This document shows positions 1 through 6,223 of a stretch of DNA of 12,778 nucleotides, in pieces (within the stretch, counting starts at the first letter, position 1; the number at the start of each line of letters is the position of its first letter). Below the pieces are notes generated by a model. That model did not search any database and was not told where the DNA came from. It saw nothing but the letters and a program-made list of their open reading frames with translations. This stretch comes from Deltaproteobacteria bacterium UBA5205 (GTDB taxonomy: Bacteria > Desulfobacterota > Syntrophorhabdia > Syntrophorhabdales > Syntrophorhabdaceae): assembly GCA_002412715.1 (NCBI GenBank), contig DHVP01000049.1:1-12778 (forward strand), written 5' to 3'. A program made the translations under genes and the position numbers.

Positions 1-145
1 ACGTGTCGAAGCTGTTCCCGGTCGCTGTCGCGGTATAGTTGGCGCGCGCCTGCAGCAGGATGGGACTCAGTCCGTACCAGGTGACGCATCCACTGAAGAT
101 CGCGCCTACGGCTTTTAATCCCCGGGCAGCCACGCTACGGATCAC
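1..145 (-). CDS. Possible exported protein, N-terminal part only (runs off left edge)
   Basis: An open minus-strand frame runs off the left edge of the window. Read from a GTG at 145 it gives a basic start (VIRSVAARGLK), a hydrophobic stretch (AVGAIFSG...SPILLQ) and an ARA|NY cleavage-like site, followed by TATATGNSFDT. That layout is signal-peptide-like. The Ser/Thr/Asn/Phe pattern right after it recalls the start of mature TasA/camelysin-type and other SipW-like secreted proteins, but only about 15 mature residues are visible, so the family is a guess. No good ribosome binding site precedes the GTG. The frame stays open upstream as far as a TGA near 283, so the start is not settled. It follows the TPR gene on the same strand after about 135 bases. 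Confidence 0.3.
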   Translation of the reverse strand, partial: MIRSVAARGLKAVGAIFSGCVTWYGLSPILLQARANYTATATGNSFDT

Positions 146-280
146 ACCCGTTATGTGCTTTCGGGTCGCTCGATGTTCATTGCGGACAGAAGTTGGTGCG
201 AATGGGTGAACCGGAGGTCCCCCCCAAACTGTGCCAGCCACTGTGTTAGTCTTCCGGGCTTTTGGGCGTACCTCCAGTTC

Positions 281-2017
281 TCAATCAGCGACAAGCGTGG
301 AGATTTGCGTCGGATCCAACATTGCTTTCCAAAGATCTTGGAGCATATTCTTAACATCTTCTGAAAGTCGAGCAACTTCATCTTCCACAACCTGTTGTGC
401 TGTGGACCAGTCCCATCCTGTATAATCAAAATAGGGAACTGTCTGAAGTGCTAGGATCAACTGCGAGAGGTCGCTTTTCAAAGATTTTATATCATGCCGC
501 TGAAGTGATTTGATTAGCACGATAAAGTATAGCGACCAAACGCTTCCAGGCTGACCAGCAAAAAGTCTAAGACTTTCCTGCGCAGAGGAAAGTGCTTCGG
601 GCCATTGCTTACTAGCCAATAATGCAGTACACAGGGTCAAATAGTTCTGAATGTGAGTATGGTTTAATGTCACGCTACGCCTGGCTTCATCAACGGCTTT
701 GGACGTTTGCTTGGAAAACAAGTAGAGACGTGAAATCTGATTTATAAAGCGAGGGGCTACGCTCTTCTTGGAAATTGTCTCGCCATGGCGGAAGCATTGC
801 TCGGCAGCTTCAAAGTCGGTGGAAGAAACTAGGCCTAGCTTATTCTGTTCTAGGTATTTATGTAGATGAGCCCGTCCTTTATAATACCAAAGATCCCAAT
901 CAACGGGAGAAACCCTCTCTGCCTCATCGAATTGTTCCAGGGCCTTTTCCCAGTCACCGGGCAAATCCCTTTTCACATAAGCATTGGCGAGAAAAATATG
1001 GTATTTACTGACATGAGTACGATTCGAAATTGCTACTTGGTACAGCGCAATTACCTGATCAAAGTCCCCTTTATTGAACAACAACTCTGCTTTATGGTTG
1101 ATAGCTATCGTGCTACGTGGGTTATCTGCGATCATCTTATCGTAAAGAGCCAAAGCTTCATCAAATCTTCGTAAGTATTTAAGGGAATCTGCTACTAATA
1201 ATTGCGTTTGTTCCTTGGAAGGATAGCCCTTGATTTCTGCTACACGGGCGGCATCGATAGCTCTTGTCCAATACCTCAAACCGAAATAAGCTCGTGCAAG
1301 GTCGAAATGGATATGTGCATCATTATGAAAAACCTCGTTGGAAATGGCCACCTCTAAATCTGCCACTGCTTCCCTAAGGTTTTCCGTACCTAGTTGAATT
1401 AAACAAAGACCGCGAAATTTTCTTACTTCAGGGTCTTGATTATCAAAAGATAAAGCGGTATTTAGAACCTCTAGAGCTCTCTCAGGTTTACCGGTCCAGA
1501 ATAACACTTTTCCAGATAAGAGCAAGTCTTGGCTAGTACGGGTTCTCGATAAAGACTCGAACGCTTGACTGATTCTACTCTGAAACCCGGATAAGACAGC
1601 GCGAGAATGTTTGTCAATCTCCAGTTTTGCGTTTTCAACCTTATTATTCAACGTCTCGATTAATCTTCGCGTTTTTTGTTCAAGCCACCAAGCGAGGCCA
1701 AGGAAGGCCAAGATAATCGCGAATTGAATGCCTAAAAGAATATGTACTAGCGTGCGAGTATCTGCTATCGACTCCTTCATTGCCGTTATATTCCGCTCCA
1801 CCGTTTCAGTTCGCGTCTGGACAGGCATTAATGATTGCCGGATTGAATCACTCTGAGATTTGTTCATAGATATATTGTCTGATGAAGGGCGAACTGCTTT
1901 ATTTCTTGGAGTGTTGGAGCCATTAAGTTCCGCAGCAAGTAAGCTTGGAAAACCGATCGCCACTTCAAAACATGTCAACAAGATAACTGCAATGATAGCA
2001 GAAGAAAGCCTTGCCAA
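281..2017 (-). CDS. Membrane-anchored TPR-repeat protein of unknown function
   Basis: A 578-residue protein. Residues 1-30 form a signal-peptide-like hydrophobic start ending in LLAAE. Residues 30-88 are polar and low in complexity. A clear transmembrane helix lies at about 90-112 (LVHILLGIQFAIILAFLGLAWW), followed by basic EQKTRR and a charged, probably helical segment to about 140. From about 165 to 540 there are helix pairs of the tetratricopeptide type, for example GKPERALEVLNTAL, RRFDEALALYDKMI and GDWEKALEQFDEAE. By the positive-inside rule the TPR part should be cytoplasmic, acting as a protein-binding scaffold; no catalytic motif is visible. The start is a TTG at 2015-2017, chosen because a strong AGGAGG lies seven bases before it. 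The gene is visibly more AT-rich than the catabolic genes to the right, which suggests transferred DNA. No partner gene is obvious and the specific role is unknown. Confidence 0.8.
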   Translation of the reverse strand: MARLSSAIIAVILLTCFEVAIGFPSLLAAELNGSNTPRNKAVRPSSDNISMNKSQSDSIRQSLMPVQTRTETVERNITAMKESIADTRTLVHILLGIQFAIILAFLGLAWWLEQKTRRLIETLNNKVENAKLEIDKHSRAVLSGFQSRISQAFESLSRTRTSQDLLLSGKVLFWTGKPERALEVLNTALSFDNQDPEVRKFRGLCLIQLGTENLREAVADLEVAISNEVFHNDAHIHFDLARAYFGLRYWTRAIDAARVAEIKGYPSKEQTQLLVADSLKYLRRFDEALALYDKMIADNPRSTIAINHKAELLFNKGDFDQVIALYQVAISNRTHVSKYHIFLANAYVKRDLPGDWEKALEQFDEAERVSPVDWDLWYYKGRAHLHKYLEQNKLGLVSSTDFEAAEQCFRHGETISKKSVAPRFINQISRLYLFSKQTSKAVDEARRSVTLNHTHIQNYLTLCTALLASKQWPEALSSAQESLRLFAGQPGSVWSLYFIVLIKSLQRHDIKSLKSDLSQLILALQTVPYFDYTGWDWSTAQQVVEDEVARLSEDVKNMLQDLWKAMLDPTQISTLVAD

Positions 2018-2040
2018 TTCCTTACCTCCTTAATCCTCCC

Positions 2041-2052
2041 CCGTTTTCACGG
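2041..2052 (-). other. Small GAAA-loop hairpin upstream of the TPR gene
   Basis: On the minus strand CCGT-GAAA-ACGG forms a four-base-pair stem closed by a GNRA-type tetraloop. It lies about 25-35 bases upstream of the TTG start of the TPR gene, just before the AGGAGG. It may be a leader structure affecting translation or mRNA stability, or simple chance. Confidence 0.25.
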
Positions 2053-2178
2053 ACACACAGTTAAGCTAGCATGTGCTGTCTTTCATATTCGGAACGTGTC
2101 AATGGAAATGAGACACTTCCAGCAAATATTTAGCGTACCTCGCCATCGCTCGTTGATAGCTTGTTGATCCAGACGGCG

Positions 2179-2814
2179 TCAGGCAGCGACGCGGGTTTCG
2201 GTATCCTCCCCTTGAACCGTTCCGGATCTTTTTTCAATCCTAGAATTGTCCGGACTGGCGGAATCGACCGTATAAATCGTTTCCTTGAAAAACGTCTTGT
2301 AGTTCGTGCTCAAGAAATCAATAATGTCCCCCTTATACTTAGTCTCCTGAGAAAGAAACCCCGTCATGATATTTTTTGGATTGTTTGCAGCAAATTCGCA
2401 AGATATCAAGGCATCTTTCCTAGCCGGGTCCAAGTCCATGATGAATTTCTGCAAGGACGCAAGGTTGTCCTTTTCCTCATATTCTATGAATATATTTAAC
2501 TCAATTTTAGGAATTAGTGATTTGTAATACTTTTCTTTTTGGAAAACAACTTGTTCTTCTTCCGGCTTCGCCCTTGCTTCTTCGCATTCCTTATACTTAC
2601 CAACGGCTTTTCTTAACTTATCGTAAGTACTTATTGAAAAGTCTTCAAACCTAAATAAGGATTTTTCAAAACCGACAAATTTGTAGAATATTTCCGTTAG
2701 GGATGTCTTTCCGCTGTTGTTTCTGCCCACGATCAAAGTGACGGCATCGTCCAGATATATTTCGGGAGATTCTAAAAATCTGAAATTGTTTATTATTATT
2801 TTCGTAATTTTCAT
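2179..2814 (-). pseudogene. OLD/AAA-type ATPase, N-terminal fragment
   Basis: A 211-residue frame begins MKITKIIINNFRFLESPEI, the usual opening of SMC-like/OLD-family AAA ATPases, and has a Walker A motif GRNNSGKTS at residues 30-38. Full-length OLD-like ATP-dependent endonucleases are usually some 500-700 residues, with a second ATPase half (signature and Walker B) and often a TOPRIM nuclease domain. Those parts are absent: recognisable ATPase sequence continues to about residue 195, then an unrelated tail (GTVQGEDTETRVAA) runs into a stop. ATG at 2814 is the first start after an in-frame TAA and has no clear Shine-Dalgarno sequence. Proteins of this class often act in phage defence or DNA repair, but this copy lacks the nuclease half and is probably dead. 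It is AT-rich, unlike the catabolic genes, and sits in an IS-rich zone. A short functional ATPase is possible but less likely. Confidence 0.65.
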
Positions 2815-2843
2815 ATGGTAGCTTTACGCGCGTGTCGCTGCCT
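2181..2843. repeat. Short inverted repeat bracketing the ATPase fragment
   Basis: AGGCAGCGAC at 2181-2190 reappears inverted as GTCGCTGCCT at 2834-2843. The similarity continues inward (GCG on the left; CGCG, offset by two bases, on the right). The left arm covers the last bases of the ATPase frame and the right arm lies about 20 bases upstream of its start codon. It could be a trace of a mobile element end or of a rearrangement. A 10-base match at this spacing can also arise by chance. Confidence 0.35.
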
Positions 2844-2996
2844 AGGATCTCCCACCTTATACCGAGACCCAACTTTGGGTATTAGGCGTAGTCCTCGATG
2901 TTATTGTTATCTTAACCAGAGTAATTGTCAATATGTTATATCTTTTTTGTCAGGTTCTAGTAACCCCGGGCGGGCGACTGGACCGCTCCCCAAAAA
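2844..2996. other. Non-coding stretch, AT-rich in part
   Basis: No convincing gene was found here on either strand; the open frames lack start signals and family features. The only structure noted is the dyad ACCCAA-CT-TTGGGT at 2867-2880. The block lies between the ATPase fragment and the presumed outer edge of the IS110-type remnant. Confidence 0.4.
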
Positions 2997-3478
2997 CTCC
3001 TATGATAAAAGTCAATACGTTGTTTCAGGGGAAGCCTCCTGCCCGCTTTCTCTTTAGTAATCCGCTGTATCAACTCATGGGTCTTACCTCCGGGACCGAC
3101 CCTTACGCAGATCCAGGTCAGACATTCTGACGAGCACGAGGCCTATGGTGCGATGTTGCGTCCGTGGCCGATGTGCGAGTCTTCTCATGGAAGGAAGAGG
3201 TTCTTCACAATCTCCTATTCGTGGTCTGGCCACACGGTGCTGGCTGCGAAAAGAGGGAACTGACGTCAACAGTCTGTACATCTTGGATTTCCACAGTTTT
3301 TGGGTCGTTGTACGCCATCGTTCCGCACCTTGATGAGCTTGGCTTCCCCCGATGAAATATTCCGTTACTGAACCACACCTATCCTATACGGCGTCCCGAG
3401 CACCATGCACGCTCTGAGACGTACAATGAGCATACGGGCCACCCCGACAATCGCTTTGTTCTTGCTCCCGCTTGAGGG
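2997..3478 (-). mobile_element. IS110/IS1111-type element remnant (3' end of recombinase gene plus right-end non-coding DNA)
   Basis: On the minus strand the last codons of an IS110-family recombinase (3478 to 3365) are followed by roughly 370 bases with no gene. These end near TTGACTTTTATCATAGGAG (3015-2997), which resembles the right ends of many IS110-family elements as I recall them. A long non-coding tail after the recombinase gene is characteristic of the IS1111 branch, where it can encode the guide (bridge) RNA. The tail has possible RNA structure: GTCAGA-ATG-TCTGAC at 3131-3117, and GGGTC...GACCC nearby at about 3080-3103. The 5' part of the element is missing: at about 3478 it is cut off by the IS256 fragment. 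The outer edge is approximate. Confidence 0.5.
3365..3478 (-). pseudogene. IS110-family transposase, C-terminal fragment
   Basis: The minus-strand reading frame ends KNKAIVGVARMLIVRLRACM followed by VLGTPYRIGVVQ and TAA. This is the conserved C-terminal tail of IS110/IS116/IS902 recombinases (typically KKAIVAVARKLL...GTPYR). Only about 37 residues survive. The RuvC-like DEDD domain and the catalytic-serine region are missing. Upstream of about 3478 the same frame reads into the antisense of the IS256 fragment, so the 75-residue open frame seen here is a chimera made by the junction and not a gene. Confidence 0.6.
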
Positions 3479-4271
3479 CAAGTCCCGGCACCGTCTCCAA
3501 TCTTGACGCGAAGATATACGCCACGATCGAGGACTGGAGAAAGAAGCCCATTGAAGGCGACCATCCCTACGTGTACCTTGACGGCATCGCATTAAAGCGC
3601 AACTGGGGCGGTGAGGTCAGGAGCGTATCGGTCCTTGTGGCGATCGGTGTGAACCATGAGGGCTACCGGGAGATCCTTGGTGTGGCGGAAGGAGCACGGG
3701 AAGATAAGGAGAGCTGGACGTCCTTTTTGAGATATCTCAAGGAAAGAGGCTTCACAGAACTCTTCATATCCGACAAATGTCTCGGTCTCGTCGAGAGCCT
3801 GGGGATGTTCTATCCCGACGCCCTGTGGCAGCGGTGCATCGTTCACTACTACCGGAACGTGTTCGCTGTGGTCCCTAAAGGGAGATAAAGGAAGTCGCCG
3901 CCATGCTCAAGGCGATCCATGCCCAGGAGGACAGGAAAGAGGCACAGGCAAAGGCCGAGACCGTCATTAAGAAGCTCAAAGACATGAAACTCACACGGGA
4001 GTTGGTAAAGGAAGGGATCCACGAGACGCTCGGCTATTACAGCTTCCCCTGTGAGCATTGGAGAAAGATCAGGACGAACAACCCCCTTGAGCGGATCATG
4101 AAAGAGATCAGGCGGCGCACAAGGGTTGTCGGGTCCTTCCCTGACGGTAAATCGGCGCTCATGCTTGTGGCTGCCCGGCTAAGGCATATAGCGGGAACGA
4201 AGTGGGGGATGAACCAGTATATGAAAATGGACCGACTAGAAGAAGAGACCGCTGAAAGCCTTAAGGCATAA
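3472..4271 (+). pseudogene. IS256-family transposase, 5'-truncated and frameshifted
   Basis: Two adjacent frames together give the central and C-terminal part of an IS256-type mutator transposase. The first (3472-3888) has ASPGTVSNLDAKIY, then the first catalytic Asp in YVYLDGI, the second in LFISDKCLGL, and the typical QRCIVHYYRNVFAVVPKG. It then stops at TAA (3886-3888). The protein resumes in another frame just upstream of 3903 (EIKEVAAMLKAIHAQEDRKEA) and carries the catalytic Glu in TNNPLERIMKEIRRRTRVVG. All three DDE residues are therefore present but split by a one-base deletion or equivalent near 3870-3890. The N-terminal portion, roughly the first third of a protein usually about 400 residues long, is missing, with IS110-derived DNA directly upstream. 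The gene cannot make an intact transposase. Confidence 0.85.
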
Positions 4272-4292
4272 CCGGATGTATGAGGTTGCTAT

Positions 4293-4321
4293 GGAAAGTG
4301 CGAAAGATTCTTGACACTATC
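4293..4321 (+). repeat. Probable right terminal inverted repeat of the IS256-type element
   Basis: About 20 bases after the transposase stop, the sequence starts GGAAAGTGCGAAAG and ends TTGACACTATC. This resembles right ends of IS256-family elements, whose tips often read GAT...GTC outward. No matching left repeat exists in the window because the 5' half of the element is lost, so the exact edge cannot be confirmed here. Confidence 0.45.
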
Positions 4322-4333
4322 ATCGGATCCGGC

Positions 4334-4364
4334 ATAAATCCTGTGGGATTTATTTGTTTTCTTG
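4334..4364 (+). terminator. Possible intrinsic terminator beyond the IS256 remnant
   Basis: ATAAATCC (4334-4341), loop TGTG, GGATTTAT (4346-4353): a perfect eight-base-pair stem with a four-base loop, followed by a T-rich tail (TTGTTTTCTTG). The stem is AT-rich and the tail is interrupted by G and C, so termination may be weak. It sits about 12 bases past the presumed element end and would stop plus-strand transcripts leaving the transposase remnant. Confidence 0.45.
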
Positions 4365-4447
4365 CTGTTGTGTTCGCCCGAGGCCGATACGTAAGATTCC
4401 CCGCCTTTCATCCAGCGCGGGTTGGATCGGTGTCGTCGTTTCCGGAT

Positions 4448-4489
4448 GGTTTATCTTCAGAAGGTCCGGGAGGTACCGGACAGATAACC
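4448..4489. repeat. Two-part stem-loop in the gap downstream of the IclR gene
   Basis: The inner stem is GTCCGG (4464-4469) with CCGGAC (4476-4481) around the loop GAGGTA. The outer stem is GGTTTATCT (4448-4456) with AGATAACC (4482-4489), which pairs if one T is bulged. Seven unpaired bases separate the two stems on the left side. No T tract follows on either strand, so it is not a standard terminator. It may be an extragenic palindromic element or a 3' mRNA-end structure for the minus-strand IclR gene. Confidence 0.4.
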
Positions 4490-4534
4490 ACCGGTCGAAC
4501 CCACAGGGTCAATGAGGCCGTGAGGTTACGCCGC

Positions 4535-5377
4535 TTATTCCTGAGCGAGAGCCGTGTTTCCCATCGCCATGGTCCCGTTCTTACCCCGGTAGCCCATTTC
4601 GTGCGAAATGCTGTCGGCTGTCTTCAAAACCTCCGCAAGGAGCGCTTCCTTTCCTCTTGCATCGACGGAGGAAGAAATAAAGCTTACACCCACCGCAGCA
4701 GCGGCGGATCCGGTGAAGTTATAGATGGGCGCCGCAATCCCGGATATACCTTCGATGGCCTCCCCTTCCTCGATCAGGTAGCCCTGTTTTCTTATCCTGG
4801 CAAGTTTTTCCCTGAACTCATAGGGATCGGTGGTTGTTTTCTTGGTGTGGGCGGTTAGAGGTTTCTTTTCGAGTATCCTGTCCACCTCATCCTCGGGCAG
4901 GGTAGACATAAGGACCTGGCCCAGCATGCCGAAATGGGGCGGACGGATTCGGCCTATCTGGGAAGCGAACCTGATCGGATTACCCGGGCTTTCTCTCTTG
5001 TCCAGGTAAATGAGTTCGTCATTCTCGATAATTCCCAGAAATGTGGTCTTTGCCGATCTGATCTGGAGCTGCTGCAGGAATGGCGATGCGGTTTTTCTTA
5101 AAGACAATGAAGCGTACACTATGCTTCCCAACTCGAAAAGCTTGATGCCAAGGGAATACTGCATGGTCGAATGGTCGAATTTCATGAAGCCGTACTTCAT
5201 GAGCGTAGAGCAAAGTCTGATGGTGGTGGCCTTCGGCAGTCCGACTGCCTCCGTCAGTTGCGTGAGGGTGTAGGCACTCCTTTCAAGGGTAAAGGCACAG
5301 AGGATCTGAAGGGCCCTTTCGAGAGACCGGTTGAAAAATCCTTTATCGCTTTTTGTATCGTTCGTACTTCTATTCAT
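4535..5377 (-). CDS. IclR-family transcriptional regulator
   Basis: A 280-residue IclR-family regulator. The N-terminal winged helix-turn-helix spans about residues 16-70 (NRSLERALQILCAF, then LTQLTEAVGLPKATTIRLCS as the DNA-contacting helix-turn-helix). The effector-binding IclR domain follows at about 85-262 (FLGIIENDELIYLDKRES, GMLGQVLMSTLPEDE, GYLIEEGEAIEGISGIAAPI). Length and layout are normal for the family. ATG at 5375-5377 is supported by GAGGTGAA about six bases upstream. The gene is divergent from the TRAP operon, and a near-perfect ATTTCAT-N3-ATGAAAT palindrome lies about 24 bases before its start, pointing to autoregulation. IclR proteins usually bind a pathway substrate or intermediate; here that is probably the imported acid or its CoA ester (inference). 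Confidence 0.92.
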   Translation of the reverse strand: MNRSTNDTKSDKGFFNRSLERALQILCAFTLERSAYTLTQLTEAVGLPKATTIRLCSTLMKYGFMKFDHSTMQYSLGIKLFELGSIVYASLSLRKTASPFLQQLQIRSAKTTFLGIIENDELIYLDKRESPGNPIRFASQIGRIRPPHFGMLGQVLMSTLPEDEVDRILEKKPLTAHTKKTTTDPYEFREKLARIRKQGYLIEEGEAIEGISGIAAPIYNFTGSAAAAVGVSFISSSVDARGKEALLAEVLKTADSISHEMGYRGKNGTMAMGNTALAQE

Positions 5378-5400
5378 TGCATTTCACCTCGTGAGCGACT

Positions 5401-5417
5401 AGTTCATTATATGAAAT
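5401..5417. promoter_or_regulatory. Candidate IclR operator and promoter region upstream of the regulator
   Basis: The plus strand reads AGTTCAT-TAT-ATGAAAT; on the minus strand it is ATTTCAT-ATA-ATGAACT. It matches the perfect palindrome before the hydratase gene at 13 of 14 arm positions. On the minus strand a TTGACA (5439-5434) lies 16 bases upstream of it, so the site would overlap the -10/start region of the IclR gene. No ideal -10 is visible at standard spacing; TATAAT inside the palindrome is too far from TTGACA (22 bases). Confidence 0.6.
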
Positions 5418-5526
5418 ACCATTGTGTGAAATATGTCAAGATAACTTCTTAGTAAAGTCCTGTGTTCTATCTTGAAGGTACATATTGTATATAAAAAAAT
5501 CTCTCCTTCTGTCGATAACAAATCTC

Positions 5527-5556
5527 TTGACAAGGGTTATTTTTCGTTGATAGAAT
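5527..5556 (+). promoter_or_regulatory. Candidate sigma-70 promoter of the TRAP operon, with operator half-site
   Basis: TTGACA (5527-5532), an 18-base spacer and TAGAAT (5551-5556). Just after it, ATGAAAT (5563-5569) matches the right arm of the putative IclR operator, 12 bases from the first base of the -10; the perfect hydratase site has 13. The left arm is degenerate here (only TCA of ATTTCAT matches). The resulting leader to dctQ would be about 170 bases, with no gene in it. Confidence 0.55.
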
Positions 5557-5581
5557 CACAGAATGAAATGCATGACCATTA

Positions 5582-5599
5582 TGTGGAACAATGTTCACA
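5582..5599. promoter_or_regulatory. Imperfect dyad in the TRAP operon leader
   Basis: GAAC-AAT-GTTC (5586-5596) is a perfect short palindrome inside TGTGGAACAATGTTCACA, whose outer TGTG/CACA also pair with a one-base offset. It lies some 20-35 bases downstream of the expected transcription start. ATGTGGAAC recurs at 8832-8840 upstream of the hydratase operon. It is a possible second regulator site. Confidence 0.35.
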
Positions 5600-5737
5600 A
5601 CCAATCGTATTCTGACGCGACTATTCGGTTACATGACTGCCGTAGATGAAGATGCGAACCCATCAGTGTCCGGCGACGTCGGAGATGTTCAACAAACGGA
5701 ATAAAAAGACTGTCTCGATATTTTTGAGGAGGTTCAT

Positions 5738-6223
5738 ATGAAGGCATTCCTTAAGGGTGTTCAAAAGGTCATCCTGTTCATGCAGGGCATTTCAGGCGTC
5801 GTCCTGACCTTCGTGATCTTGTTGACCACGGCAGACGTTGTTTTGAGGATATTTGGACACCCGGTACCCGGGGCGGTTGAGATCACCGCAATGTGCGGAG
5901 GCATCATAGTCGGTTTCATGGTACCCATAACCTCCTGGATGAAGGGGCATATCGCCGTCGATTTCGTCCTGAACTCCTTCAGTGAAAAGGTGAAAAACGC
6001 GATCGAAACCGTCACGAGATGCGTGGGAGTCGTTATGTTTATCTTCATCGGCTTCAACGCAGTCAAGATCGGGCGGAATTTTCAGCTGGCCGGTGAGGTG
6101 ACCGGCACGCTTGAATTGCCCCTGTATCCTGTTGTGTACGGAATAGCGGGAGGCTTGTTTGTCCTGTCGGTCGTACTATTTTGCGACATCCTGAAGATCT
6201 ACGGAGGAGAAGGTCATGAATGA
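5738..6223 (+). CDS. dctQ: TRAP transporter small permease subunit (DctQ-type)
   Basis: A 161-residue integral membrane protein with four hydrophobic helices at about 12-34, 45-66, 88-106 and 128-150, the usual DctQ plan. Typical features are ILLTTADVVLRIFG near the end of helix 1 and the loop SWMKGHIAVDFV between helices 2 and 3. DctQ is the small subunit that pairs with DctM in the inner membrane to form the sodium- or proton-driven TRAP permease for organic acids. GAGGAGG five bases before ATG supports the start. The last eight bases overlap the start of dctM (ATGAATGA), so the two are translationally coupled. First gene of the dctQMP operon, divergent from the IclR gene. Confidence 0.93.
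   Translation: MKAFLKGVQKVILFMQGISGVVLTFVILLTTADVVLRIFGHPVPGAVEITAMCGGIIVGFMVPITSWMKGHIAVDFVLNSFSEKVKNAIETVTRCVGVVMFIFIGFNAVKIGRNFQLAGEVTGTLELPLYPVVYGIAGGLFVLSVVLFCDILKIYGGEGHE

Noticed and set aside
151..429. A 92-codon minus-strand frame reading ENWRYAQKPGRLTQWLAQFG and on, downstream of and overlapping the TPR gene
   Set aside because: It overlaps the well-supported TPR 3' end out of frame and has no ribosome binding site. The sequence vaguely suggests an insertion-element edge, and GGAGGT/ACCTCC (213-218/270-275) could be a long-range pairing, but nothing was firm enough to call.
2041..2178. A possible insertion-element end upstream of the TPR gene (GTGTC at 2096-2100 and GACAC at 2112-2116)
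   Set aside because: Only five-base arms with an 11-base gap, and no transposase fragment was recognised beside it.
3365..3592. A 75-codon minus-strand open frame
   Set aside because: It is a chimera of antisense IS256 sequence and the IS110 C-terminal tail made by the junction; only the tail is listed, as a pseudogene.
3866..3906. Programmed ribosomal frameshifting in the IS256 transposase
   Set aside because: IS256-family transposases are single-frame, no standard slippery heptamer is present, and the 5' third is missing as well, so decay (or a base error) explains it better.
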